Part shown: positions 23,557 through 34,407 of the stretch, in pieces
Position numbering within the stretch: position 1 is the stretch's first letter
Layout of the letters: every line of letters begins with the position of its first letter
DNA from: Beroe forskalii
Taxonomy: Eukaryota > Ctenophora > Nuda > Beroida > Beroidae
Reading direction: 5' to 3'
NCBI GenBank assembly: GCA_011033025.1
Contig: WFMF01000220.1
Location: 217,327-281,326 of the forward strand
DNA length: 64,000 bases
Translations under genes and position numbers: made by a program
Notes under the pieces: generated by a model
What the model saw: only the letters and a program-made list of their open reading frames with translations
Told to the model about the DNA's origin: nothing
Database searches by the model: none

Positions 23557-23684
23557 TTTGAGGTTGATGACGGAGTAGAATTCCGAAAATATTCCCGATG
23601 TCAGTTTATTAAAATCAGATTTATTTATTAAAAATCAGCTTCTTTCATTTTGTTGCAGAGACTATAATCATCATTAATCAGTAT
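23557..23684. repeat. Right arm of interrupted palindromic element
   Basis: Reverse complement of 15715-15838 with few changes. The first 8 bp are the hAT target duplication. It carries the degenerate hammerhead-like core TTGATGA...GAAA on the + strand (23564-23588). Confidence 0.8.
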
Positions 23685-24011
23685 ATAACAATTGCTGTAT
23701 GTATTTAAATCTTATAATAAACATTATTGAAATTCAACCATAGCTATTGACCCATAAGACTTTCATTTCACAGGATGCAGTTTATTTGGAGGTGCCCAAC
23801 TCCAGTCACAATAGTTCACATATTTTAGCTTTTTTGAATTTCCCCATTTCCTTGCCCTGTCCTTGATAAGATATGCCTACCCTCATTAAGATATTATGAC
23901 AAGCAATCTCTAATGTGATCCTTCATGATATCAAGTGAATGAGATACGAGTGAAACTCAAGTATGATAATGAATGGAATGAATCTAACAAAATTATAAAC
24001 CCACACAAATC

Positions 24012-24055
24012 TACTGACAGTTTCGGAATTTAAGATTCCATCTTCAGGATCTCCA
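24012..24055 (-). ncRNA. Hammerhead ribozyme candidate
   Basis: On the - strand: basal stem I GAGATC paired with GATTTG (5 bp with one wobble), CTGAAGA, one base, stem II GGAAT...ATTCC, GAAA, C-TGTCA-G minimal stem III, GTA cleavage triplet. The same architecture as 20559-20629 with different stem sequences. It lies 50-90 bp left of the foldback element. Confidence 0.55.
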
Positions 24056-24689
24056 TATGAATGTTAATCATCCTTAGTAAAATGAGGAAATAGGTTAATT
24101 AGGCAAAATAATAGCAAAGGAACACAGCGAAAATTAGTATCCATTAGTTACCATTAGTATCCGTGGTAACTGGGTGGATACTGGGTGGATACTATGGTGG
24201 ATACTAAATGTCAGATTTAGTATCCACGGATACTAATGGATACAGTAGTCTATTTTTTAATAAATAGTATCCACCGTGGATACTAAATTAGTATCCACTA
24301 GTTACCATTAGTTACCATCAGTTACCATTTAGTATCCACCCAGTTTCCACGGATACTAAAAATTGCCGTTAGTTACCATTTAGTATCCATTAGTATCCAC
24401 TGAAGAATTAGTATCCATCAGTTACCACAAAACGGCAAAAAATAATTTTAAGAGTCCATAATTCGAGCCATGGATTATTTTTTACAGTGCCAGTGGTAAC
24501 TAACACCTTTCTGTGGATACTAAATTCGATTAAAAACACAGTTAAATTTTAGTATCCACCAAAAGTGATATATACCTTAAAATTACTTTAGCTGTGGACA
24601 AAAAATACTTGGGTTACCTAAAATCAGCTAGCCCCAAAAAGATATATTATTGTCCATGATACATTTGTTTATTTTATTATGCCTCAAAA

Positions 24690-25295
24690 AGCACCAATTT
24701 TGAACATGTTAGTATCCACCCAGTTACCATTAGTATCCACTAAGTTACCATTAGTATCCACACAGTTACCATTAGTATCCACCCAGTTACCATTAGTATC
24801 CACCTAGTTACCATTAGTATCCACCCAGTTACCATTAGTATCCACCCAGTTACTATTAGTATCCACCCAGTTACCATTAGTATCCACCTAGTTACCATTA
24901 GTATCCACCCAGTTACCATTAGTATCCACCCAGTTACCATTAGTATCAACGCAGTTACCATTAGTATCAACGCAGTTACCATTAGTATCCACCTAGTTAC
25001 CATTAGTATCCACCCAGTTACCATTAGTATCCACCCAGTTACCATTAGTATCAACGCAGTTACCATTAGTATCCACCTAGTTACCATTAGTATCCACCTA
25101 GATACCTTTAGTATCCACCCAGTTACCATTAGTATCCACCTAGTTACCATTAGTATCCACCCAGTTACCATTAGTATCCGCCCAGTTACCATTAGTATCC
25201 ACCCAGTTACCATTAGTATCCACCCAGTTACCATTAGTATCAACGCAGTTACCATTAGTATCCACCCAGTTACCATTAGTATGCACGCAGTTACC
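24690..25295. repeat. 21-bp minisatellite, left arm
   Basis: About 28 copies of GTTACCATTAGTATCCACCCA, with variants such as CACCTA and CAACGC. It gives open frames of the 7-residue repeat ILMVTGW (- strand), which are by-products of the repeat. Confidence 0.95.
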
Positions 25296-25929
25296 CTGAT
25301 TTCACGTGATAATGACATCACGAGACATATAACGTAGCATATCACGTCACCTCTAGTTCTATCCAGTGCCGATTAAATCCAGTGCTGATAATATCCAGTG
25401 CCGATTTTATCCAGTGCCGTGTTAACCATTAATATCATTATAGTATTTGCGCGGCTTTGTCAGGTTGATTATTCATGTTGAAATTATGAGTAAATATACG
25501 GCTAGTGACCCATATAACTCTGGGCTCTTCATTATCTATGATAATGACATCAGTCAGAAAAATATAGGTAAGCGCATCTAGCACTTTAAAGGTCAGGAAT
25601 AGGGTCAGGATTTGTTAGGTTTAGGGGCAGGATTATGGTTAGGGCCATATTTAGGTTTAGGATACAAAAAAATTTACCTTTAGGTCTGTGACGTCACTCA
25701 GCCAGAGTTATATGGGACACATACCAAATATACATATATTTCAAATTATAGTCGGACGTCGTCAGACCCGTGCGTCGTCAGACCCGTGCGTGAGGGGGGT
25801 CAGTTTTGACGGATGATGCCATGCCTGGCGGCTGCGGCCGTTTGACAAGGCCCAAAGGTTGAATGAGAGTGCAAGAAGGGCAAGTGTCCCATATAAATTT
25901 AGAGCCTTCATTATATGATAATGGCGTCA

Positions 25930-26345
25930 CTCGGAAAAATAAAGGTTTATCTATCTTAGGGTTAGGGTCAGGATTAGGGTCAGGTTTGGTTAAGGTTAGG
26001 GCAACTGGCAAGGATTAAGGTTAGGGTTTTGGTTAGGGCAATAATTAGGTTTAGGATACAAAAAGATTGACGTTTAGGTCTGTGTATTCACTCAATCAGA
26101 GTTATATGGGACACATACCAAATATACATGTATTTTAAATTATAGACATTAGACGGACGTCGTCAGACCTGTGCGTCGTCAGACCCGGGTATGTGTCCCA
26201 TATATCTCTGGCTGAGTGACGTCATAGACCTAAAGGTCAATTGTTTGTATCCTAAACCTAAATATGGCCCTAACCAAAACCCTAACCTTAATCCTGACCC
26301 TAATCCCAACCATTCCTGACCCTAATCCTGATCCTAACCCTTAAA
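25930..26345. repeat. Degenerate TTAGGG-like tracts at the foldback centre
   Basis: 25955-26035 contains runs such as AGGGTTAGGGTCAGGATTAGGG, and 26265-26345 the complementary CCCTAACC-type runs; a weaker tract is near 25590-25665. They look like decayed vertebrate-type telomere repeats in inverted arrangement. Chance enrichment of the G-rich word is also possible. Confidence 0.5.
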
Positions 26346-26689
26346 GTGCTAGATGTGCTTAACTATATTTTTCTGACTGACGTCACCGAGTTTTTTGTAC
26401 TAAAATACATTTATCATGCGACTTATATCAAACATCCCAATCCGCAAGCTACATGACGTCATTATCATAGATGATGAAGAGCCCAGAGTTATATTAGCCG
26501 TAAATTTACCAATAATTTCAAGTTGAGGAATCAACTTGACAAAGCTGCGCATGTACTATGATATATTAATGGTTAACACGGCACTGGATTAGGATAAAAT
26601 CGGCACTGGATATAATCGGCACTGGATAGAACAAGAGGTCACGTGATATGCTACGTTATATGTCACGTGATGTCATTATCACGTGACAT

Positions 26690-27600
26690 CAGGGTAACTG
26701 CGTGCATACTAATGGTAACTGGGTGGATACTAATGGTAACTGGGTGGATACTAATGGTAACTGGGTGGATACTAATGGTAACTGGGTGGATACTAATGGT
26801 AACTGGGCGTGGATACTAATGGTAACTGGGTGGATACTAATGGTAACTGGGTGGATACTAATGGTAACTGGGTGGATACTAATGGTAACTGGGTGGATAC
26901 TAATGGTAACTGCGGATACTAATGGTAACTGGGTGGATACTAATGGTAACTGGGTGGATACTAATGGTAACTGGTGGATACTAATGGTAACTGGGTGGAT
27001 ACTAATGGTAACTGGGTGGATACTAATGGTAACTGGGTGGATACTAATGGTAACTGGGTGGATACTAATGGTAACTGGGTGGATACTAATGGTAACTGCG
27101 GATACTAATGGTAACTGGGTGGATACTAATGGTAACTGGGTGGATACTAATGAACTGGGTGGATACTAATGGTAACTGGGTGGATACTAATGGTAACTGG
27201 GTGGATACTAATGGTAACTGGGTGGATACTAATGGTAACTGGGTGGATACTAATGGTAACTGAGTTACTAAAGGTAACTAGGTGGATACTTATGGTAACT
27301 AGGTGGATACTAATGGTAACTGCGTGGATACTAATGGTAACTGGGTTGATACTAATGGTAACTGGGTGGATACTAATGGTAACTGGGTGGATACTAATGG
27401 TAACTGGGTGGATACTAATGGTAACTGGGTGGATACAAATGGTAACTGGGTGGATACTAATGGTAACTAGGTGGATACTAATGGTAACTGGGTGGATACT
27501 AATGGTAACTGGGTGGATACTAATGGATACTCGGTGGATACTAATGGTAACTGGGTGGATACTAATGGTAACTGCGTGTATACTAATGGTAACTGAGTAT
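26690..27600. repeat. 21-bp minisatellite, right arm
   Basis: About 43 copies of GGTAACTGGGTGGATACTAAT, the reverse complement of the left array. The right array is longer by about 300 bp, so the arms have expanded independently. Confidence 0.95.
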
Positions 27601-28647
27601 AGGGCTAATAAATACACCTCATTAATGCGAATGATATTTTTACGGAGCGGCAGGGGCTTGTAAGTGGTGGTAACTAATTTCTAAAATTCACATTTGTACA
27701 CAGCTATTCTGGTTTTGCAATAAATTTTATTTTGTGGATACTATTTCATTTAGTATCCACCCAGTTACCACTTAGTTACCATTTAGTTACCAACAGTTAC
27801 CATTAGTTACCAAATTTGGGCTCCAGTATCCACGAAAATTGATTTTTTACAAAGTGGTGGTAACTGATGGATACTTATTCATCAGTGGATACTAATGGAT
27901 ACTAAATGGTAACTAACGGCAATTTTTAGTATCCGTGGAAACTGGGTGGATACTAAATGGTAACTGATGGTAACTAATGGTAACTAGTGGATACTAATTT
28001 AGTATCCACGGTGGATACTATTTATTAAAAAATAGACTACTGTATCCATTAGTATCCGTGGATACTAAATCTGACATTTAGTATCCACCATAGTATCCAC
28101 CCAGTATCCACCCAGTTACCACGGATACTAATGGTAACTAATGGATACTAATTTTCGCTGTGTTCCTTTGCTATTATTTTGCCGTTAATTATTACAATGA
28201 TGGTTAAAAACATTAAAGGCGATATGAAAGTGCTTGTAAAACTAATACAGAACATGTGAAGATTGTGAAAAAAGACTGTTAGTTTTATGTATGGATTCTA
28301 GTGTGACAATGAACATTTACTAATTTTTCTAAAATAAAATAAAGTATTTTGATTAACTCATCAACAATGTTTTCATAAATCAACTGCCTTCAAACTCTCT
28401 AGCTTTGTACCATTTTCATGATTTTTTGCTCAATTCATTCATCCATGATCCCAACCACTGTCCCAGGGATGTGATTTAGCTGACAAGGCCTGAGAATCCT
28501 TTAGCTCCAGTGAAGTGGCTCACCCAAAAGTTGAAACTATCAAAATAATATACTGAATTGGGATTGCCTGAATTATTAAAATAAAAAATATTTGTTTTGC
28601 TTTGATGAAATTTAAATACATAAACACTCTTGGCCAGCTGAGGAAGG

Positions 28648-28972
28648 GCACCGCGCGACGCGAACAGGGGTATACTTGTTTAGTAAAATTTATAGGACCC
28701 TGTTTACACGCATGGAGTGCGCGTGCGCAGCGCAGCAAGCAGTCGCGACGCGCTTGGTTAGGGGAAGCGCTTGAAGCGCCGCGCACTTTCTGCGCAAAGC
28801 CAGGGTCATGGTAAGGACAAGATTATTTGCGGGCTTGATGCTATTTTTGAAAACTTTCCCCTAACCAGGGGCGCCGCGCCGAGCACTCCGTGCGCGTAAC
28901 CAGGGTCCTGGTTAGGGCAATTGAAAACTGTGTGTATATCCCTGTTTAAGTTTGTGTTGCGCCGCGCGTGTA
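28648..28972. mobile_element. GC-rich MITE-like inverted repeat
   Basis: GCGCGACGCGAACAGGGGTATAC at the left mirrors GTATATCCCTGTTTAAG...GCGCCGCGC at the right. Inside, GGACCCTGTTTACACGC mirrors GCGCGTAACCAGGGTCC. The composition (many GCGC) contrasts with AT-rich flanks. The target duplication is unclear. The surrounding 28192-29223 shows nothing else. Confidence 0.6.
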
Positions 28973-29223
28973 CACACAACACCTATGCAGGCTTAGTATG
29001 AAGTTTGCTTCCATCAAATATAGCTGGTTTTAGATTTACAGATTGATGTCGTGAAGAAATTTTCATGATTGAAACGTACTGATTTTCCTGTAATTTATCT
29101 GTCACTTTTAATGTCACTTTAATGTTATCAAAGTATTTTTTATTCATTTGGACGGATAAAGTTTGAATAGCCATGTCACAACTTCGCTTTTGAAATATGC
29201 ATGAGAAGAAAATAATTTTTCAT

Positions 29224-29375
29224 TATATTTTATTTTATTTGAGAAATTAATGTTCAATACTCATAGTTTTCAACAGATAGTCTTTGTTAGAAATTTTTCA
29301 TTTTATTTTATTCTATTTGAGAAGTTAATGTTCAATACTCACAGTTTTCAACAGATAGTCTTCGTTAGAAATTAT
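29224..29375. repeat. Two-copy ~80-bp tandem duplication
   Basis: TTCAATACTCATAGTTTTC...CAGATAGTCTT...GTTAGAAATT occurs twice in a row with few differences. From here to 29950 no gene is seen. Confidence 0.75.
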
Positions 29376-29950
29376 TGTTGGTCATCCAAAACTGCTGTTG
29401 TATCATAATTGTAACTTATTGCTCTATGGATGACTTGAATTGGGATCTAGTCATTTCAAAGCATTTGAGTGTGCACTGGATGAAAACATCATAATCAGCA
29501 ATGGATCCATCTTTGTAAGATCATGTCATATCTGGCATATGATTAAGTTACTTGATATACTGCAGATTGTTGCTGTGTTTTTTCTTGCTTTGCACTGGGT
29601 TTAATACTCTTATATTTATTTTCCACTTGCACTTGGTTGAGTGGACTTGATTCCTGCCTGTCATTTAATCAGTGTTTTGAATGATGCAAATAGATAATCA
29701 CTTTTACAGTTGTACAGTTGTACAGTTGTACACGCCACCGTTAATCTGGTTTTTACTTCCCTTATTTTGCTGAAATTTTGCTGGAATTTCATTTTCTAGG
29801 TCATATTTATTAAGATAAGTCTTGAATCATAAAATTTGAATGGGTTGTCATCTGTTTCAAACTTATTTGTTTTACTCAGTTGGATGATGTTCTGTGTATA
29901 TTATATGCTTTTGCTTGTAATTAGGAATGTACTGAATTCCTTGATTTGTT

Positions 29951-30050
29951 NNNNNNNNNNNNNNNNNNNNNNNNNNNNNNNNNNNNNNNNNNNNNNNNNN
30001 NNNNNNNNNNNNNNNNNNNNNNNNNNNNNNNNNNNNNNNNNNNNNNNNNN
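29951..30050. other. Assembly gap (100 N)
   Basis: Exactly 100 N. The damaged 3' end of the protease gene begins about 120 bp to its right. Confidence 0.98.
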
Positions 30051-30169
30051 GTTTCGGTACCTAAATAACTAATTTCTTACGTTATAGTCCGTTGTCCTTC
30101 TCAGTCCTTTCCATTAATATTGCGTCAAATCGCAGCCTCCTATCCACTCCTCTGAAGTCCTCCTACTTC

Positions 30170-31245
30170 TCAGCAGTGCTCACAGCAACTTCCCAGGCAG
30201 TTTGTCCAGTAGAACTCGCTCTGCTCCCTGCTGTCAGCATCAGTGTAGTTGCACAGCCCGCGGGCCCGCGAGCTCTCGCAGTACGCATCTCCGTACCGCG
30301 GGTCGTTGGCGCCAGCGCAGGTGTACAGCCAGGGTGAGAGAAGCAGTACACTGCGGTAGCCCGTTTCCGTCGTTACCCAGGCACATCGGTACGGGCTCCT
30401 CCCCCCGTGGGGTTCCGGCAGAAGTTGGTTCCCGATCTGGTATTTGTCGCGTCAGCGACACCCATCAACCGTCCTTCAACGTCTTTCTTCCAGGAATCAC
30501 ACCTCTGGTATTACCACGTGCGTCTTTGTACGTGTTCATTGTTCCTGAGTATGTCACTCCGTTACCCTGGAGTTCTGCCCCTGGAGTCACCTTGACGCAC
30601 TCCGGCATTAGCCTGGAATCCTTATCCTGGCTGTTGGTGAAGATGTTCTGTATTTGGCAGTACACTTTGTTTCCAGTGAGCGTGTACCCAGCATTGCACT
30701 GGACTCTGAGCTCTTCTGAGTACCTCATGATCGGTCTGTTGAGTACCTTTCCGTTGGGAATCGTGGGTGTGATGCACGATCCTTTCTTTTCCTCCGGCTT
30801 AGGGACTTCCAGATCTTCTGTTGTAGCCCCACAGGCTCCACAGGACTTGGCACAGAACTTCTGAGCTGTGGTGTGGGCACAGGTTAAGCAATACGATCAT
30901 ACTGCATTTGGGTGCTGATCAGCGCATCTCTTCTCAATCTCCTCCTCTTGCTCCTGAGGACAAACCACCTTGTCAGGCTTCAGTTTGTTCTTCTTTCCCC
31001 TCTTCTCCAGGGACCGGGCGTATGTACATCGCCTCCTCCTCCTCCTCCATCTTCTCTTCTCTACCTCCAATGTGGGAGAAACACAGGACTGGCCTGCCGG
31101 GACACACGAGGGCACCTTGGGACACAGGACTGGTTTATCGACTGGGCACTTGTTGGGCGCCAGGACCTTGGGAGTGGCCCGGGATTCGAGGGTGATTGCC
31201 GCCATGGTCTGCTCGATACCGCAGGAGTTGGTTCCCCGCTTGATG
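30170..31245 (-). CDS. Modular C-terminus of the protease: ShKT, sushi, kringle, ShKT (frame-disrupted)
   Basis: Continues the protease reading. In order on the - strand: a Cys-rich basic linker; a ShKT-like module (about 30840-30915, ending CAKSCGACG) with an in-frame TGA at 30897-30899; a sushi/CCP module (30600-30775, CITPTIPNGK to ECVKV); a kringle (30340-30580, with GNGVTYSGTMNT, NFCRNP and YCFSHPGC in different frames); and a final ShKT (30173-30325, ending CLGSCCEHC before a TGA at 30170). Single-base slips near 30502, 30409, 30348 and 30322 move the frame. The modules are extracellular binding folds. Either this is a decaying 3' end or consensus errors near the contig end; the natural stop right after the last ShKT cysteine favours a once-functional protein. 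Confidence 0.65.
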
Positions 31246-33250
31246 AGAAGTAGCCTTCATCGCCCACCCTGTGCCGTGACTGTTCCTCACGATGTAGTGG
31301 TCCGGCGTGTAGCCGACAATCAGGACGGCGTGGACACACCCCTCAGGGACTTCCGGGTAGTTCACCACCTGGCCTGCTTTATAGTTGTCCATCCGACATG
31401 CCTCGCCAGCTTCTGAGCCCCATTCCATGCAGGTCATGACGGAGCCGTAGTAGACTATTGCAGCCTGCAAAGTGCGAGGTTAAGCTCAAAGCTCAAAGAA
31501 AGTGAAGTAGTAGACTATTATTAACGTTTATTTGTAACGCTTATTTAGTGACGCTTATTTAGTAACGCTTATAAGAGGGGACTGGACATGGGTACTTCCT
31601 TCTACTCTTCTATTCGGGCGAGAAATGGAGAGAGAAAAAGCTGCCATTGGAACGAAAATTGAGGATTTCTGAAGTAAACAGTAGAGTAGGTATACTTATC
31701 AAACCCTTCAAAGCTTCAATGAACAATGTCAATATTATGTCGGGTTCAAAAATTAGATTTCGTACTATGATGGGTATGATACATGGACTGATCAGGGTAC
31801 AACAATTCTGTACTGTGGTTAGTAGATAAAAAATACATAATACTATGATACTGTTACGATGGGAACATGTTGAGATGTTGGGTGATGTGAGGTTTACTCG
31901 CTTACCTCTATGGTTTCTGGGGTAACTTCAACGTATCCGGTTATCTTGACCTTCTCAAGGGCGTCTGGTGTCGTGTCCCCCCGGCACGTGAACTTCCCGT
32001 CCAGGTAGTCTCCGTACGCTGACCTGAGGTGGCCCGGGACTTGAACTAACGGAATTTATAGCTAACGGAATTAATAGCTAACGGAATTTATAGCTAACGG
32101 AATTAATAGCTAACGGAATTTATAGTTAACGGAATTTATAGCTAATGGAATTTATAGCTAACGGAATTTATAACCATCAAGGTCTTTCACCAACTCTGTA
32201 GATGGCTTACAATGGTTTACAATGATGAATCGAAATTCATCAAAGTCGACTTTGGTGACTCGCAAGTTACCAACCCGAATGTATCAAGAAAATTTAGCTA
32301 ATTTAGCTAATTAACTAATAAATAGTCCTACAATATCTAACCTGGAGCTGATCTTGTCAGCGGCAGGACATGATTTGGATACCATCCTGTAGTCGCCTCC
32401 ATTGCACCCTTTGAAGTAGCAATCCGTCATTTCCTGCTCACTGAACTTCACCTGAAAGGATTTAAGGATTCAAACTGACGTATTACTACGAGTTATGATG
32501 TTCTTGAGGCACCTCAAGTCACTTGGGTGGTGATATTGCACTTGGGCCAAGTGCAATATCACCACCTCGACTCGATCTGCCTCGATATGAACCTCGGCAT
32601 TGAAGGCTCATTGAAGGCTCAGACGAGCCTGAACACGTCTATTGGTGCAATATGGGCCATGCACTTAAATGACTTACATGTAAAAGTTACTAGTTGAACG
32701 TATTTAATCTTATCAGGTAAACAATATTAATCGTATCCTGATCTTGAAGACATGAGAATTGAGACAGCTAGAAAGTAGAAACACCCACCCTTTCTCCGGT
32801 AGCCTTGGCGTACCCAATCTCCAGGGCGGCCAGGAAGGTATGGAGGTAGCAGTTACCGCAGGTCTCCTGGTTCTGGGCGGGGTTTATCAGCGGTGTATTG
32901 GTCCCCGGTAGCTTTATCTGCCGTGTGTCGTAAGCCTCCGGGGTCGACATGCCTGCCAGTGCGGACTCCTCCCGTTTCTGCAGCTCCGCGTTGGAGAGCA
33001 AATCCCTTTCCGGCACGGCTCCGTTCTGTCCCCACTTCTCGGCAATGGTGTACATTGCCTCGAGGTTCAAAGGCTCGCCTTCCTCCCTCGTTAAGAAGCT
33101 CAGCTCGAAGATCTTACGTCGGATGGCGAGGGCTCTGCGCGGGAGGGTGATGCCGTCCGCTGCCAGCAACTTGTCCAGCAGGGAGTCCGACTCAGGGGTG
33201 GAGTGGACGGAATATTGGCAAAGTGCCAAGATGACGAAGAGAAGGTGCAT
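31246..33250 (-). CDS. Secreted papain-family (C1A) cysteine protease domain
   Basis: Exons (-): 32789-33250, 32342-32451, 31906-32023, and one starting at 31464. Phases agree. Residues 1-17 are a signal peptide (MHLLFVILALCQYSVHS), followed by a propeptide of about 100 residues. The catalytic set is in place: Gln128 and Cys134 in NQETCGNCY, His275 in CVHAVLIVGY, Asn291 in RNSHGTGW. Papain has CGSCW and NSW; here the two Trp positions are Tyr and His, which is unusual. GCNGGDY is the typical second disulfide region. Two single-base losses at about 31262 and 31248 break the frame inside GWG-DEGYF and before KRGTNSCGIE, both in short base runs. The first three exons are clean. Confidence 0.8.
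32041..32175. repeat. 16-bp tandem repeat in protease intron
   Basis: About eight copies of TAACGGAATTTATAGC with AATTAATAGC variants, just upstream (- strand) of the acceptor at 32024. Confidence 0.9.
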
Positions 33251-34407
33251 TGTACAGCTCTCCTAAAGTGATAAACGTATTTGTGAGGATTTGGAGATCA
33301 TACGAATATGACGGATCATTGTTGCAAGACATCAGAAAGAACGGTATTTGTCATAGGTCCATGCGTCAATGTTGCTACGTTAACTGAAATGGAAGCGGGT
33401 CTGATTTTTTCTAGCACAGCAAAAATAATTATATTATCTGTAGTATTCATGCGTTCATAGCCCAGATGAAAACCTGATGATAGAAGAACATGATAAATGT
33501 CAATGATTTCCTGTACTCTTGAATAAGTCCGGCACTGTTTATGGCCTTATAGTTATGGGTTCAAGTAAGAAGTAAAATTAAAAGGTATTGAATTCATAAC
33601 GCTTCTCACCTAAAGTGATAAACAGCTGTAGTGAAGATCTGATCAGTATAGTCTCTGCGTCTTCTGAAACGTAACAAAGAAAAGAATAATCTGTTTGACT
33701 TGATCCTAAAGTTGAAATTTATATACCTGCCATGTAACCGGGCTGTGGTTATCTTTCAACTTGCAAACAATAGCCCTGGACTGCGTCAAATTGTCATCCA
33801 GGAGCCCAATAGGAAGTGGTATTGTCATCGAATAAACTCCCTGTCTCTCGAGTAATTGGGAAGTATTGTTGCCCAATTATTACGTTGGAGTTAAAGTCAG
33901 GTTTCCCTGGGAGAAACTTCGTGCGTTGTGTTCCTCCAATTAAAGCTTCAAATTAAGAGACAAAACAGTTTTAATGTCCTTTCTATGAGTAATGATGGAT
34001 GGAGAATTAAATTTGATTTGATATATTGCACCTGTGTGATAAAGGCGTGGTAAACATAGCTCACGATTACAAAAGAAAGGTCGAACGTTTGAATCTTTGG
34101 AGAATTGAATGGGGAGTCAAAGTCATATCAATAATAAAAAAATCTGCAATGGCGACTGAGTAGTGATAGTATGATTCGAATAATCGAATTTGATAATGTT
34201 CTTGTAACATCCTGTAAAATGCTTTAGTATTGGTTTTATTGTGACCTGATGGTACTTCAAAAACATACAATGATATGATAAATAGAACCAACTTCATCAC
34301 TTTTTGATGACGGCAATCATTTTCGGAAGTTTCCTGATTGTAACACCTCCCTCATATCCTTAAAAACAATATAGAACCCTCTTACGTTTTCATCGGTGTT
34401 TATAGGT
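33251..34407. other. Upstream region of the protease gene
   Basis: AT-rich. On the - strand it would contain the protease promoter and 5' UTR. No clear core promoter or coding exon is seen. The ORF1 element begins at its right edge. Confidence 0.4.

Larger units (their letters stand above)
24102..28183. mobile_element. 4.1-kb foldback element (near-complete palindrome), 8-bp target duplication
   Basis: The ends are inverted repeats GGCAAAATAATAGCAAAGGAA, flanked by GTTAATTA (24094-24101 and 28184-28191). The two halves are reverse complements over most of their length, including the 21-bp arrays and the central unique part, which meets near 25770-26170. Outer arms are built from two related words, GGATACTA and GGTAACTA, in both orientations. 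No transposase is seen. The 8-bp duplication suits hAT or a similar superfamily. Confidence 0.85.

Noticed and set aside
24740..25345. 201-codon open frame (ILMVTGW repeats) and similar frames at 26702-27663
   Set aside because: The unit is 21 bp, a multiple of three, so all frames without stops stay open. They are by-products of the minisatellite; both strands show them equally.
30202..30864. 220-codon + strand ORF opposite the protease tail
   Set aside because: Antisense shadow. The - strand carries recognisable sushi, kringle and ShKT motifs, while the + frame has no known motif.
30873..30909. A very short intron removing the TGA in the ShKT-like module
   Set aside because: A GT...AG pair 37 nt apart exists, but splicing it would put the downstream cysteines out of frame.
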